Shown: positions 24,533-37,456, counted from the stretch's first letter. The stretch is 64,000 nucleotides of DNA from DATADW01 sp963733905 (GCA_963733905.1 CAVTEU010000015.1:12350-76349); one strand, 5' to 3'. The notes: a model not told the origin generated them from the sequence alone. Numbers and translations are program-made.

Positions 24533-25276
24533 GTGGAAGTCCTCGGGATCGACATCGGAGGATCGGGGATCAAGGGAGCGGTTGTCGACGTCGACCAGGG
24601 TGCTCTAACCACGGAGCGGCGCAAGATCCTCACTCCTCAACCGGCATCGCCCGAGGCGATGGCGGGCGTGGTGGCAGAACTGGTCGACTTCTTCTCATGG
24701 GACGGTCCGGTGGGGTGCACCTTCCCTGGTGTGGTGCGGAAGGGGACGGTTCTCTCGGCGGCCAACGTCGACGCCGGTTGGGTCGGTGTGCACGGCGGCG
24801 AGTTGTTCACCGAAGCCATCGGCCGCCCCGTCGTCCTGCTCAACGATGCCGACGCCGCCGGGATCGCCGAGTTCCGTTTCGGAGTCGCCGGGCGCGAGGG
24901 TGTGGTGTTCGTCCTCACCTTTGGCACCGGGATCGGGAGCGCCGTGTTCGTCGAGGGCCACCTCATGCCGAACACCGAGTTCGGGCACATCGAGTTCAAG
25001 GGGATGGACGCCGAGCACTATTGCGCCGCCCGGGTGCGCGAGGCGGAGGGCATCACCATGAAACGGTGGGCGCGGCGGGTGGACCGCTTCTTGAGCTATC
25101 TCAACGGGCTTTTCGGGCCGGATCTGATCGTCATCGGGGGCGGGGTGAGCCGCCGCTACGACGAGTTCTCCGAGTGGCTCGCACCGGGGACCGAGGTGGT
25201 CCCTGCCGGGTTGCGCAACGAGGCCGGCATCGTCGGTGCGGCCCTTGCTGCCGCGGGGACCGCTTCGTTCAGCTGA
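24533..25276 (+). CDS. ppgK: Polyphosphate glucokinase (ROK family)
   Basis: A 247-residue ROK kinase that phosphorylates glucose with polyphosphate or ATP. The phosphate loop GIDIGGSGIKGAVVD, the catalytic LLNDADAAG, and LTFGTGIGSAVF are clear; the sequence and short length match the actinobacterial PpgK type rather than ordinary glucokinase. Starts at GTG. Its stop overlaps the stop of convergent hflX within the palindrome TCAGCTGA (25269-25276). Confidence 0.9.
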   Translation: MEVLGIDIGGSGIKGAVVDVDQGALTTERRKILTPQPASPEAMAGVVAELVDFFSWDGPVGCTFPGVVRKGTVLSAANVDAGWVGVHGGELFTEAIGRPVVLLNDADAAGIAEFRFGVAGREGVVFVLTFGTGIGSAVFVEGHLMPNTEFGHIEFKGMDAEHYCAARVREAEGITMKRWARRVDRFLSYLNGLFGPDLIVIGGGVSRRYDEFSEWLAPGTEVVPAGLRNEAGIVGAALAAAGTASFS

Positions 25277-26586
25277 TCGCTGAGACCTGGTACCGGTCAT
25301 ATTGGGGGGCGATGCTGCGCGGGAGGCGGGCCCGAACCTTGGTGCCGTCGCCTTCGTGCTCCTCGACCAGGACCTCGCCCACCCGGTGGACAGAGGCGAG
25401 CACGTCGCCGCGATCGTATGGGATCCGCAATTCGACCTCGTCGGAGCGGTCGGCGAGTGCCTTGGTGATCGCCGCCTCGAGTTGCCCGATGCCCTCTCCG
25501 GTGACCGCCGAGATGACCACCGCCTCGGGGTGGAGGCTCCGCATCCGCTGCAACTGCATTGGCCGATGCGACGTCCGCCTTGTTTATCACGATCAACTCG
25601 GGGATCTCGCCGGCACCGATCTCGTCGAGGACCTGTCGCACCGTCGCCAGCTCGGTTTCGGCATCGTGATCGGATCCGTCCACCACGTGGAGCAGTAGGT
25701 CGGCACCGCTCACCTCGGCCAGAGTGGAGCGGAAGGCCTCGACCAGGTCGTGGGGGAGCCGCCGCACGAACCCAACCGTGTCGGCCAGCAGCACGGTCGG
25801 GCCATCCTCGAGATCGTGGCGGCGGACCGTCGAGTCGAGCGTGGAGAACAGGCGGTCCTCGGTGAGCACACCAGCATCGGTCAGCCGGTTGAGCAGGGTC
25901 GACTTGCCGGCGTTGGTGTACCCCACCAGGGCGATCTGGGGCAGGTCGGTGCGCTTGCGCGCCTTGCGCTGGGTGTCCCTGGTCTTTGCCATCGCCTTCA
26001 GGTCTTCCCTGAGACGGGCGATCCGGGCGAGGATCCGCCGCCGATCGGTCTCCAACTTGGTCTCGCCGGGGCCACGGGCGAGGACGCCGAACCCCTGCTG
26101 GCTCAACTCCTTCCCCCTACCGCGCAACCGGGGGAGCAGGTACTGGAGCAGCGCCATCTCGACCTGTGCCATGCCTTCCCGGGTGGTGGCGTGCTGGGCG
26201 AAGATGTCGAGGATCACCGCTTGGCGGTCGACCACGTCGCAGTCGAAGGCACGCTGCAGGTTCCGCTGCTGTGCGGGGGAGAGGCTGTTGTCGAAGACGA
26301 CAACGTCGATGTCGAGCCCCTTGGAGATGGCCGCCAACTCGTCGACCTTTCCCTTGCCCACGAAGGTCGCCGGATCGGGGGCGTCGCGCTTCACCAGAAC
26401 GACGTCGACCGGGTCGGAGCCAGATGTCTCGGTGAGCCGCGCCAGCTCTTCGAGGGAAGCTTCGGCCTCCTCGGTATCGGCGCTCCCAATTGCGACGCCA
26501 ACCAGGAGAGCGCGCTGGCGGACTACCTCGACGTCGGTGACGGTCGCGGTGAGACGGCGGCCCTGGCGGGCATTGCCTGAAGTCAT
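25269..26586 (-). CDS. hflX: GTPase HflX, one frameshift
   Basis: A ribosome-associated GTPase of about 438 residues. The N-terminal HflX domain has the Gly-rich FVGKGKVDEL and the basic ARGPGETKLETDRR linker; the G domain has GYTNAGKSTL (P-loop), DTVGFVRRLP and NKAD. A one-base shift near 25560 breaks the frame shortly after NKAD; the C-terminal region resumes in the next frame to 25269. ATG 26586 is chosen; upstream Met codons would overlap the divergent gene. HflX splits stalled ribosomes under stress. Confidence 0.9.
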
Positions 26587-26677
26587 GCTGGGCACGGTAT
26601 CGCCCGTCGGTCCATAGTGCGGCGACTTTGATCCGGCTCCCGGTGTGCTCCCCACGTGCGGCTTGAATAACCCCTCC

Positions 26678-28157
26678 ATGGCCGCCATCGCCTCCGCCGC
26701 CGCACCGCCGGTGACGGTCGATCCTCAGGTACGCCGGTGGCGGGCCGTGGTGTGGGTGGCGGCTGGTGTCTTCCTCGTGGTGTTCGGGCTGCTCATCCTG
26801 CAGCGCCACCGCACCTACGGGACCTTCAACTTCGACCTCGGGATCTTCGATCAGGGTCTCTGGCTGCTCAGCCGCGGGGAGACACCGTTCGTAACGCTGC
26901 GCGGGCTCCACCTCTTCGGCGACCACTCCTCGTACCTCATGCTCCCGGTGGTCCCCCTCTACTGGCTGCTCCCCGACGTCCGGGCGATGTTGATCCTCAC
27001 CGTTGCGGTGCTGGCACTTGGGGCGCCGCTGGTTTGGGCGGCGGCACGCGGCGAGGGGCTGTCACCGTCGGTTTCGGCAGCGCTAGCCGTGGGCTACCTC
27101 TTCCATCCCGCCACGCAGTGGAACACATGGGACAACTTCCACCCCGAGACGCTGGCGATCCCACTTGCTCATCGGGGCGTTCGTCCTCGGCCAGCGCAAC
27201 CGCTTCGTGGCCATGGTTGGGCTGCTGGTGTTGGTGCTGGCCGCCAAGGAGGATGCCGCCCTGGTCGTGGTGCCATTCGCTATTTATGTCTGGTGGCGGT
27301 GGCGGCGTCCCGGCGTGGCACTGGCCGTCGCCGCCCTCGGGGTAGCCGCCTTCCTGGTCAACACGCTGGTGCTGCTCCCAATGTTCTCGCCCACCGGTGA
27401 GTTGATCTACACCGGCCGCTACGCCCAGTTCGGCGAGGGCCTTGGAGAGGCGCTCGTCGGAATGTTGGCCAACCCGGGGAAGGTGCTGTCCGAGCTGGGC
27501 ACGGTCGACCGACTGGGCTATCTGGCTGGGATGCTGCTCCCGCTTGCCACGTGCCTCTTTGCCCCCGAGCTGCTCCTGGTGGGCCTCCCGATCACCCTGG
27601 CCAACATGCTCTCGATCCACCTCTATCAGCACGAGCTGAAGTGGCATTACACCTCCTATCTGCTCGCCGTGGTGGCGATGGCGGCCGTCGTCGGGGCTCG
27701 CCGGATAGTCACCCGCCGCCCCGACATCCCCCCGGGCGCTCTCGCCGTGGCCGTCGTCTGCCTGGCCGTCGCCGGAAGCGTTGCCGCCGGCCCCTGGCCG
27801 GGAGCCGCGGGGACACAGTGGGAGGGATGGGCGCCCGACCCGGGGCCGGTCGATGCGGTGCTCGACACCATCCCGGACGACGCCGTCGTGGTGGCCGACT
27901 GGGCCCTCGGGTCGCACCTGTCGCAGCGCAGCACCGTCTACGAGTTCCCGGTTCCCTTCCGACCATCGTTCTCCGCCTGGGCGGTGCCGGGGGCCCCCTT
28001 GCCTCCCGAGGAGGACGTCGAGTACGTGGCGGTCCTCGAATCGATCGCCCGGGAGGCGAACGTGGCGCCCATCCTCGACGAGCTGCGCGCCGATCCCGAC
28101 TTCGAAGTGGTCAGCGAGAGCCCGGTGGTTCTGCTACGCCGGCGATCGGAGGAGTGA
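26678..28157 (+). CDS. DUF2079 polytopic membrane protein, one frameshift
   Basis: About 492 residues with roughly nine hydrophobic spans. The DUF2079 hallmarks are visible: FNFDLGIFDQGLWLLSRGE after the first span, then HLFGDHSSYLMLPVVPLYWL, FHPETLAIP and later KEDAALVVVPF. The frame slips by one base near 27170. The family resembles GT-C membrane glycosyltransferases (inference from topology and the loop Asp), and members are widespread in actinobacteria. A soluble C-terminal ~100-residue domain follows the last span. Confidence 0.85.
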
Positions 28158-28158
28158 G

Positions 28159-28467
28159 CTAGAGGTAATGGCCCTCGGTCGGCTCGGGTGGCTGCTCCTG
28201 GGCGATTATCTGCGATTCGCGTACCGCCACCACGACCCGCCCGTTGGGCGGCCAGAGGAACCGCCACGCTCCGGTGGGGACCGCCCAGAACCGCTGGCCG
28301 GTGTCGACGTCCACCAGCGACAGGGCGTCGTGGGATGACTCGGTCCCGGCGGGGACCAGAAGCCCGGACTTGGTGGGGGATTCCTCGGCGAGGTGTCCCA
28401 CCCGCCATCCGGGCAGGATCTGGTAGCCGTCGGCGTCGATGGCGCGTCGTCCGTTGCCGGAGGTCAC
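28159..28467 (-). CDS. Hypothetical 102-residue protein
   Basis: Starts at a GTG (TSGNGRRAIDADGYQILPGWRVGHL) just downstream of the membrane protein gene on the same strand. A single small domain with two short beta hairpins is likely (LVDVDTGQRFWAVPTGAWRFLWPPNGRVVVAV). I recognise no family. Longer frames upstream would overlap the membrane protein's 3' end, which supports this start. Probably co-transcribed with that gene. Confidence 0.5.
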   Translation of the reverse strand: MTSGNGRRAIDADGYQILPGWRVGHLAEESPTKSGLLVPAGTESSHDALSLVDVDTGQRFWAVPTGAWRFLWPPNGRVVVAVRESQIIAQEQPPEPTEGHYL

Positions 28468-28489
28468 GCCCCCCAGTTTTGCAGCCCGG

Positions 28490-29546
28490 CTAGCCGACCG
28501 ATGCAGGAGTGCGGGGCGGGAAGGCGAGAAGGGCGAGCCCGAGCCCGAGGAGGGCACCGAAGAAGATCGTGCCCGACCAGACCTCGAGGGGCCATCCGAT
28601 CCCACCACCGATCGCCGCCATGCCGCCGAAGCGGACCGACCACAGAACCACCGGGGTCAGTGCCGGCCACCCAGCGCACGCCTCGAGGGTTGGCCGGTCC
28701 GGCATGGACGATCCGAACGATCACATCGGCCGCAAGACCGGCGATCAGAGGCGGGACGATGTCGAGCGGAGCCTCGAAGGCGAAGATCGATGCCATCAGC
28801 ACACCGACGACGCCGAACATCAGCGTGAAGCTGCCAAAGGGCGGCGTCCAGCGGCGCATGAGGAATACCATCGGCCCCACCAGCAGCAGTGTGGTCCACA
28901 GGATCGAGAGCACCCCGAGGGCGACCCATTCCCAGTTGGAATCGGTTTCGGGGAAGTAGAGGATTCCCGGCAGGTCGGTGTTGAGCCCTGATGCGTACAT
29001 GAAGAAGAAGGTGAGCAGCGAGGCCGAGAGGGTCACAGCCAGGAGCGGCGCCACGAAGGAGCGCAACCCTTCTGGCTCGACCGGATCGGACCAAGCGGAG
29101 CGGAGCGGGCCGGAGAAGATGAGCAGCATCCCGGTGAGGAGGATGAGGTGGGTGGGGCTCAACAGCGCATCGATGCTCACTTCGATCCCGAAGATGGTGT
29201 GCCACAACCAGTCACCCACACCACCGATCCCGAAGATGATCACGCCGGCGACCGCCCCTTCGTAACCGCGCGGGATCGCTTCACGCCAGGTCCGGCCGGC
29301 GGAACGCTGCCGGGCGACCAACCAGGCGATCCAGAGGGCAGTGGCGGTGAAACCGGAATAGAAGAGAGCGTGCCACGGCGTGAAGAACGTCTCGATCTGG
29401 TCCAGGTTGTTGTGGGCCCACCCGTCGACGAATAGCCCGATCATCAGCCATAGCGCCAGGAGCACGGTGATGGTGTCCTGGCGGCGGGTGGTTGCGGGTC
29501 TCAGGGCCGGCGTCGCTGCGGGCGCTCGGAGGGTGCCGGTTGCCAT
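28490..29546 (-). CDS. Polytopic membrane protein, one frameshift
   Basis: About 350 residues with eight or more hydrophobic segments, starting ATGGCAACC. Recognisable features are an Asp/His-rich first loop (DGWAHNN...FFTPWHALFYSGF) and a later DWLWHTIFG...SPTHLILLTGM, which look like membrane-embedded histidine sites. One base shift near 28690. It resembles unnamed actinobacterial proteins, sometimes found with copper or cytochrome genes, but no function can be stated. Divergent from the malic enzyme gene. Confidence 0.65.
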
Positions 29547-29685
29547 CGAAGCTCCTCTGGGAACGAGCTTCGATAATGCCACGGATCCACCCCCGGTCGG
29601 TATGGGGGATTTCCCCGAGATGAGCGGCGGCACGGTCGGGTCGGGGTCCCCGGTCTACTGTTGGCTCCAAGCCGAGTCAGGACCA

Positions 29686-31974
<2,289 letters not shown>

Positions 31975-31983
31975 TCGTCGGAC

Positions 31984-32658
31984 CTAGTCACCAACGGGCG
32001 TCAGCCTCTCGGCGAGCGCATCGTGGCCAGCCTCCTTGGCGTGATCTGCCGCCGAGCGGCCACCTTCGTCGCGGGTGGCAAGGTCGGCGCCGGCGGCTAC
32101 GAGCAGATCCACCAACGCGTCATCGCCGTGCCGGGCGGCCGACATGAGCGGCGTGCTCCCGTCGGACTGCTGGGCGCCCGGTTCTGCCCCGGCCTCGAGA
32201 AGCATCCGGGCGATGGCGAGCCTTGTCGGCGCGCTCGACCCGGCGACGGCCGCATGGAGCGGTTGGTTGTGGAACGTGTTGCTGGTCCACGCCCCGACAT
32301 CGGCGCCATTCTCGATCAGGACGCCGACGCTCTCTGGGTGACCGAAGAATGCGGCGAGGTGGAGCGCGGTGAACCCGTCGGGGGACTCTGCTCGCACCAA
32401 CTCGGGATCGGCGGTGATGGAGCCAGCCGCCGCAGCGGCATCGCCGGCGATGGCGGCATCCCACAGATCCTGTGGCCCGATTCGATCGCGCAGCAGCTCG
32501 ACGAGGTCCTGTCTGCCCCAGTAGGCGGCCACCGCGAGCGGCGAGAGACCCTCGGCATTGCGCGATCGTCCCAGCTCCGGGTCCGCGTCGAGCGCGGCGA
32601 TGGCCGCAGCGATCTGATCGCCCTCGATGAGGGCAAAGAATTGATCCGGCGTCACCAT
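31984..32658 (-). CDS. Ankyrin-repeat protein
   Basis: A 224-residue protein made mostly of ankyrin repeats: GLSPLAVAAYWGRQDLVELL, GFTALHLAAFFGHPESVGVLI and GSTPLMSAARHGDDALVDLL are clear TPLH-type helices, with two more degenerate copies. A protein-binding scaffold. The ATG at 32658 overlaps the ATG of the divergent MarR gene inside CATG; the GTG three bases on has better spacing from GGAGG. The MarR-type palindrome at 32676-32688 lies directly upstream. Confidence 0.85.
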   Translation of the reverse strand: MVTPDQFFALIEGDQIAAAIAALDADPELGRSRNAEGLSPLAVAAYWGRQDLVELLRDRIGPQDLWDAAIAGDAAAAAGSITADPELVRAESPDGFTALHLAAFFGHPESVGVLIENGADVGAWTSNTFHNQPLHAAVAGSSAPTRLAIARMLLEAGAEPGAQQSDGSTPLMSAARHGDDALVDLLVAAGADLATRDEGGRSAADHAKEAGHDALAERLTPVGD

Positions 32659-33116
32659 GCCTCCAGGTAGAGTATTTAGCATAGCTAAGGAAACTTCCAC
32701 CGCAACCGGACTGGTCGAGCTGACACTTCGTCTGGGTAGGCGCATCCGCCAGGGCACCGGTGCCCACGGGCTCACCGGTCCGCGGCGTGCCGTACTCCGC
32801 CGGCTCGCGTCGGAAGGTCCGCTCCAGATCGGGGAGCTCGCCTCCAGTGAGGGGGTGGCGGCTCCCACCATGAGCCGGATGGTTGACGGTCTGGTCGACT
32901 CCAGGCTGGCAGTCCGCATCCAGGCGCAGGGTGATGCGCGGCGTGTCGAGGTCATACCGACTGCCCTGGGCAGGACGCTGCTCGAAGCGGTGGATCGTGC
33001 CGAATTGCAGTGGCTCGAGTCGATCATCATGGGACTGGGAGAGGGGGATCGGGCGTCGGTGCAAAGAGCGGTGGAGGTGCTGCTGGCGGCGCTCGATGAA
33101 CCGTCCAGGGACCTAA
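32657..33116 (+). CDS. MarR-family regulator, 3' end uncertain
   Basis: A winged-helix regulator: LTGPRRAVLRRLASEGPLQIGELASSEGVAAPTMSRMVDGLVDSRLAVRIQAQGDARRVEV covers helices 2-4 and the wing. The open frame from 32657 runs far into the VOC gene, which cannot be right; a TAA in the +1 frame at 33114-33116 gives a normal ~152-residue protein after one base change, so I end it there. The N-terminus is also unclear, because its first codons contain the palindrome TTAGC-ATA-GCTAA. Confidence 0.7.
32676..32688. promoter_or_regulatory. Putative MarR operator between divergent genes
   Basis: TTAGC-ATA-GCTAA is a perfect 5-bp inverted repeat lying upstream of the ankyrin gene and within the first codons of the MarR frame, the usual position for MarR autoregulation. 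Confidence 0.5.
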
Positions 33117-33149
33117 GGTCGGAGCAGGCGAGCAAGGAGGACGATCGTG

Positions 33150-34007
33150 ATGGAGCGCGACGGATATCCACCTGGCGTGCCCTGTTGGGTGGACACATCG
33201 CAGCCCGATCCCGATGCCGCCGTCGACTTCTACCAGGAGCTGTTCGGTTGGGAGTTCACCGACCGGATGCCGCCCGGGTCGGAGGGCAGTTACTTCGTCG
33301 CCAAACTCCACGGCAAGCAGGTCACCGCGGTCAGTTCCCAGCCCGAGGGGTCGCCGCCGACGCCTACCTGGGCAACCTACATCTGGGTGGAGAGCGCCGA
33401 CGAGACCGCGGCCAAGGCAAAGGAGGCAGGGGGGAGTGTTCTGGTCGAGCCGTTCGACATCTTCGAGGCCGGGCGTATGGCGGTGCTGTCCGATCCCACC
33501 GGCGCCGTCTTCTCCTTGTGGCAAGCGGGCACCCATCGCGGCGCCGAACTGGTCAACGAGGCGGGTACCTGGAACTGGAGCGACCTCAACACCCGCGACC
33601 CAGAGGCGGCAAAGGCCTTCTACGGTGCCGTGTTCGGCTGGGTGGCCGAGAGCGTCGACCTCGGTGAGGCGGGCGAGGCCATCATGTGGCGAGCTCCCGG
33701 CTACGGCGATTTCCTCGAGCAATTGGCACCCGGCAATCGCCGCCGTCAGTCGGAGGCCGGCGCTCCGCCCGGGTTCGCCGATGCCATCGGCTGGATGTCA
33801 CCGATGACACCCGACCAGTTCCCCGACGAGGTGCCATCGCATTGGAGCGTCACCTTCGCCGTTGACGATGTCGATGCCATCGCCGCCACTGCCGAACAGC
33901 GCGGTGGCAAGGTGCTGACCGAGCCGTTCGACGCAGGAGCCGCCCGGATCGCTGTCATCGCCGATCCCCAGGGCGCGGTCTTCAACGTGAGCAGGTACCA
34001 GGGCTGA
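33150..34007 (+). CDS. Two-domain VOC-family protein
   Basis: A complete 285-residue protein with two tandem VOC domains (PCWVDTSQPDPDAAVDFYQELFGWEF at the start; TWNWSDLNTRDPEAAKAFYGAVFGWV in the middle), each ending in a PTGAVFSLW or PQGAVFNVS strand. AAGGAGG at 33134-33140 favours ATG 33150. The pattern is that of glyoxalase-like proteins (CFP32 type) common in actinobacteria. It follows marR closely and may be in its operon. Confidence 0.88.
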   Translation: MERDGYPPGVPCWVDTSQPDPDAAVDFYQELFGWEFTDRMPPGSEGSYFVAKLHGKQVTAVSSQPEGSPPTPTWATYIWVESADETAAKAKEAGGSVLVEPFDIFEAGRMAVLSDPTGAVFSLWQAGTHRGAELVNEAGTWNWSDLNTRDPEAAKAFYGAVFGWVAESVDLGEAGEAIMWRAPGYGDFLEQLAPGNRRRQSEAGAPPGFADAIGWMSPMTPDQFPDEVPSHWSVTFAVDDVDAIAATAEQRGGKVLTEPFDAGAARIAVIADPQGAVFNVSRYQG

Positions 34008-34019
34008 CGGAGTGGCGGC

Positions 34020-34040
34020 GGCGGACGGGAATCGAACCCG
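34020..34040 (-). repeat. Copy of the tRNA-Sec 3' end (distal attachment site)
   Basis: Twenty-one bases identical to 38454-38474, covering the T-arm and start of the acceptor stem of tRNA-Sec. Same orientation as the intact gene. No cloverleaf can be built with upstream bases, so it is a fragment. Confidence 0.75.
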
Positions 34041-34178
34041 GTTGACGGCAACTTCCGACTGATTCTGAGGCCGGGGAACGCTTCTCGACGTAGGCTTGCC
34101 GACAAGGTGGTTCCTCCCGACGATCCTGGGTCCGACGAGATCGGCGCGACCCCGCGAAAGCGAGGTGTGGGCAAGCGA

Positions 34179-34560
34179 ATGCCCGGGTTCTTCGACGACT
34201 ACCCCGAGTTCTTGAAGACCAGCAAGACGACGCCGTCCCAGAGTCGACTCAACTTTCGCTACCACTTGATCATCGAGTCGAACGTCGAATTGCTGAAGGA
34301 CAAGCGAGTGGTCGAGATCGCATCCCACGACGGCCGCTGGGCGTTCGCCGCCATGCGCGGAGGCGGCGCGGCAAGCGTGGTCGGCGTCGAGCCCCGCCAG
34401 CATCTGGTGGACAACGCCAACAAGACTTTCGAGGCTTATGGCGTCCCTGAGTCGACCTACCGCTTTATCTGTGGCGACGGGTTCGTTGAAGCAGAGCGGA
34501 TGGGCCGGGAGGGAGAGCGGTACGACACCGCGATGGTCCTGGGCTTCTTGGTGAGGGAGC
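34179..34560 (+). pseudogene. Truncated SAM-dependent methyltransferase
   Basis: A class I methyltransferase N-terminal half: RVVEIASHDGRWAFAAMRGGGAASVVGVEP is motif I and post-I, and YDTAMVLGFL is motif IV. Similarity ends near 34560, soon after motif IV, and the frame runs on into the 3' end of the convergent regulator gene without family-like sequence. About half the domain is missing, so the gene looks broken by a deletion or insertion boundary. ATG 34179 fits a typical start. Confidence 0.6.
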
Positions 34561-34671
34561 CACGCAGGAGCATGGGGCCGGCCACGATCAAATCCGCCGG
34601 GGGCGAAGCGGTCTCCCACCGGTTTGAAGAATGGTCCGAGCGTTTCTCAATGACCGACCAGCATTTGCTTG

Positions 34672-37293
34672 TCACGCCTCCTCGCGGGCGTAGGCCAGGG
34701 CCTCCTCGAGGGTCATGGCCGATCCCTCGGCCCACGCCCGCTCCATGGAGCGCTCGTCAAGAGCCTCGGCGGCCGTCTCCCGGGGGTCGGTGAACGGAAA
34801 GAAGGCCGCTGGCACTTGCCCGCCCACCTTCTGCCGCCAGGCCTCCGCGGCAGCGGCCAGCCGGACGGCGCGCTCCGGGTGGCCGGCGTCGTTGGCCGCC
34901 ATCGCCAGGAACCTGAGCTGGCTCGAGAGTACGAGCGCGTTCCCCTGGTCCTCCCAATCGTCGATGGCCCGAAGGACCTGGTCCCGGGCCTCAACAGGAT
35001 CGCCGCGCCTCGCCGCGAGGCCGGCCAGGCCAGCGTGGGCGTTGCCCAGCCCCCACGTGTCGCCTCCCACCTCTTCGAAGATCCGGAGGCTCTCCTCGAG
35101 GTCCCCCTGGGACCCGTTCAGATCGCCGCCGAACATACGCACCGAGCCCCTCCCCCACAGTGCCCACGCTTCCCCTCTCCGGTCCCCCAGCTCACGCGCA
35201 GTAGCCAGGCTTTCCTGGATGAGCGACTGGGCCGACTCTGGGTCGCCCGTGACGGCTTTGGCGGTCCCCAGATCCAGAAGCGCCTGCACCGTTGCGGGCC
35301 GGTCGCCAAGCTGCCGGTGGATCTCCAGCGCCTCCTGATACGCGCTCAGAGCTGTCCCGAAGTCGCCCTGCCAATAGGCGATCCCCCCTAGAGCGCTATG
35401 TGCCTGGGCTCGCAGCGTGCTCCGCTCCCGGATCGACGGGAGGGCCAGCGACCGTTCGAGCCAGCGTCGTCCCTCGTCCAGGTGGCCGCGGGCGTACCAA
35501 AAACGCCACAGCGCGCTCCCCAGCCGAGCGGCGATCTCCCCCCGGTTCCCCCCGATGGCCCAACCCAGGGCCGCCCGAAGATTGTCGTGCTCGAGGCCGA
35601 GTAGGTCGAGCCAGCGGCCCTGGTCCGGCCCCGTCAGATACTTCGCGGCCTCTTCTGCCAGCTCGAGGAACCAACCGGTGTGCAGCCGGCGGATCTCCTG
35701 GGCCTCCCCGCTCTCCTCCAGTCGTTCCTGCCCGAACTCTCGGATGGTTTCCAGCATGCGGATTCGCCCCTCCGGATCGTCGGGAGACCGCTGCACCAGG
35801 CTGTGCTCGAGGAGAATCTCCAACAGTTCGAACGCGTCGCCGAGTTCCTCTCCAGGATCAGCGACTTTTCCACCCGCCTCCAGCGTCCATCCCCCAGCGA
35901 AGACGGAGAGGCGTCGGAAGAAGGTCCGAACGCGCTCCTCCAGGAGGTCGTAACTCCAGGCAATCGTGGCCCTGAGGGCGCGCTGTCGTTCCGGCGCGTC
36001 CCGCGGGCCCCCGGCCAGCATCGGAAGCCGTGATTCGAGCTGCTCGAGGAGCGAGCCCACGGGCAGCACCCGAACCCGCGTGGCCGCGAGCTCGATCGCC
36101 AGGGGAAGGCCATCGAGTCGAGCGCAGATCTCGGCAACGATGGGGAGCCATTTCCTCTGTGAGGGAGAACGTCGGATCGACCGACGCGGCTCGCTCCACG
36201 AACAGCTTCACGGCCTCGTTTCGCCGGAGGACGTCGAGATTGCCGCTTGGGTCGGGGAGCTCTAGAGGGGGGATGGGGAGCTCCTGCTCGCCCGAGAGGC
36301 CGAGCGGGGCGCGGCTGGTGGCGAGGGCGCGGACCCGGGGAGCGGTTCGGAGGATGGTCGCCACAGCGTCCGCGCCCGGAAGGACCTGCTCGAAGTTGTC
36401 GAGAAGCAGGAGCATGGTCCGATCGCGGAGGTTGTCCGCGAGAATCTCGAGCACCGGCCGTCCGCTGCTCTCCTGCCGGAACTTGAGCGCCGATCCGATG
36501 GTGTCAGGGACGAGCTGGGGATCCGTGACGGAAGATAGATCGACGAAGAACACGCCATCCGGGAACCGGCCCATGAGGCGCCTAGCCGCTTGTACGGCTA
36601 ACCGGGTCTTGCCCGTGCCTCCAGGGCCGGTCAGTGTGACCAGGCGGCTTCGGTCCACGAGTTCGGTGACCCGCCCCACTTCCCGTTCGCGCCCCACGAA
36701 CGATGTCAACTCCGCCGGGAGGTTGGTGGGGATCTCCAGGGTCTTGATCGGGGGAAAGTCCGATGGGAGACCGTCGATCACCAGCTCATGGAGATGTTCT
36801 GGATGGCCAGGTCTTTCAGGCGGTGCTCCCCCAGGTCTCGGAGGGACACGCCCTCGGGAAGATCGTGCTCTATCAGCGACCTGGTGGTGGCCGAGAGAAG
36901 AACCTGCCCGCCGTGTCCTGCGGCGGCAATGCGGGCGGCCCGATTGACGTCGATCCCCAGGTAGTCGTCGCCCCCCCGATGTCCCTCCCCACTGTGTATC
37001 CCCATCCGCACCCGCACCGGTTCCCTGTGCGACCACGGGTGGGCGTGGAGGGCCCGCTGAGCGGCCACGGCCGCCTGCACGGCTCCGCCGGCGGTGGGGA
37101 ATACGACGAAGAACGAGTCGCCCTCGGTGCGGATCTCTGCCCCACCCGCGGCAGCGATGGCCTCCCTCATCAGGCGAAAGTGGTCGTCCTGGACCACTCC
37201 GTACTGCTCCCGGCCGAGCTCCTGGAGCAACCTGGTGGAGCCCTCGATGTCCGTGAACAGGAACGTCACGGTCCACGACGGAACGTCGGCCAC
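34672..37293 (-). CDS. Adenylate cyclase-domain, NB-ARC ATPase, TPR regulator; two frameshifts
   Basis: About 870 residues. Residues 1-170 form a class III cyclase domain (FLFTDIEGSTRLLQELG with a metal Asp, EGDSFFVVF, and DVNRAARI). Then an AfsR/NB-ARC-like ATPase with P-loop GPGGTGKTRLA and LLLLDNFEQVLPG, and finally ten or so TPR helices (AHSALGGIAYWQGDFGTALSAYQEAL and similar). One-base shifts near 36785 and 36135 must be bridged. No DNA-binding domain is evident. Such proteins may be signalling STAND ATPases; the trigger and output are unknown. Located within insertion A. Confidence 0.85.
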
Positions 37294-37421
37294 GGGACTC
37301 CAACCCTAGATGGAGTCGTAACAACCGGCTGGATCGCCCCCGCGGCATTGGCCCGCACCCGAGATCGAGGGTACGAGGCGAAGCCGAGTCCTCGTTCCTC
37401 CGGATCGGCGCCAGTGCCGAG

Positions 37422-37456
37422 GCCTGGCTAGCGGAGGCGGACGAGAATCGAGCCCG
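37422..37456 (-). repeat. Copy of the tRNA-Sec 3' end and flank (middle attachment site)
   Basis: Matches 38440-38474 at 32 of 35 bases, extending past the mature tRNA end into its 3' flank. Three substitutions suggest it is older than the intact copy or has drifted since insertion. Confidence 0.75.

Larger units (their letters stand above)
34020..37456. mobile_element. Putative tRNA-Sec-targeted insertion A
   Basis: Bounded by direct copies of the tRNA-Sec 3' end at 34020-34040 and 37422-37456. Contains a broken methyltransferase and a large signalling regulator. No integrase is present, so it is either a non-autonomous or decayed island. Confidence 0.45.

Noticed and set aside
32657..33667. 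One long 336-residue MarR-containing protein.
   Set aside because: It would overlap the well-supported two-domain VOC gene by 500 bases in another frame and shows no family-like sequence after residue ~150.
34020..34100. A second complete tRNA gene on the minus strand.
   Set aside because: Only the T-arm and part of the acceptor stem are present; no matching 5' acceptor or anticodon arm could be found upstream.
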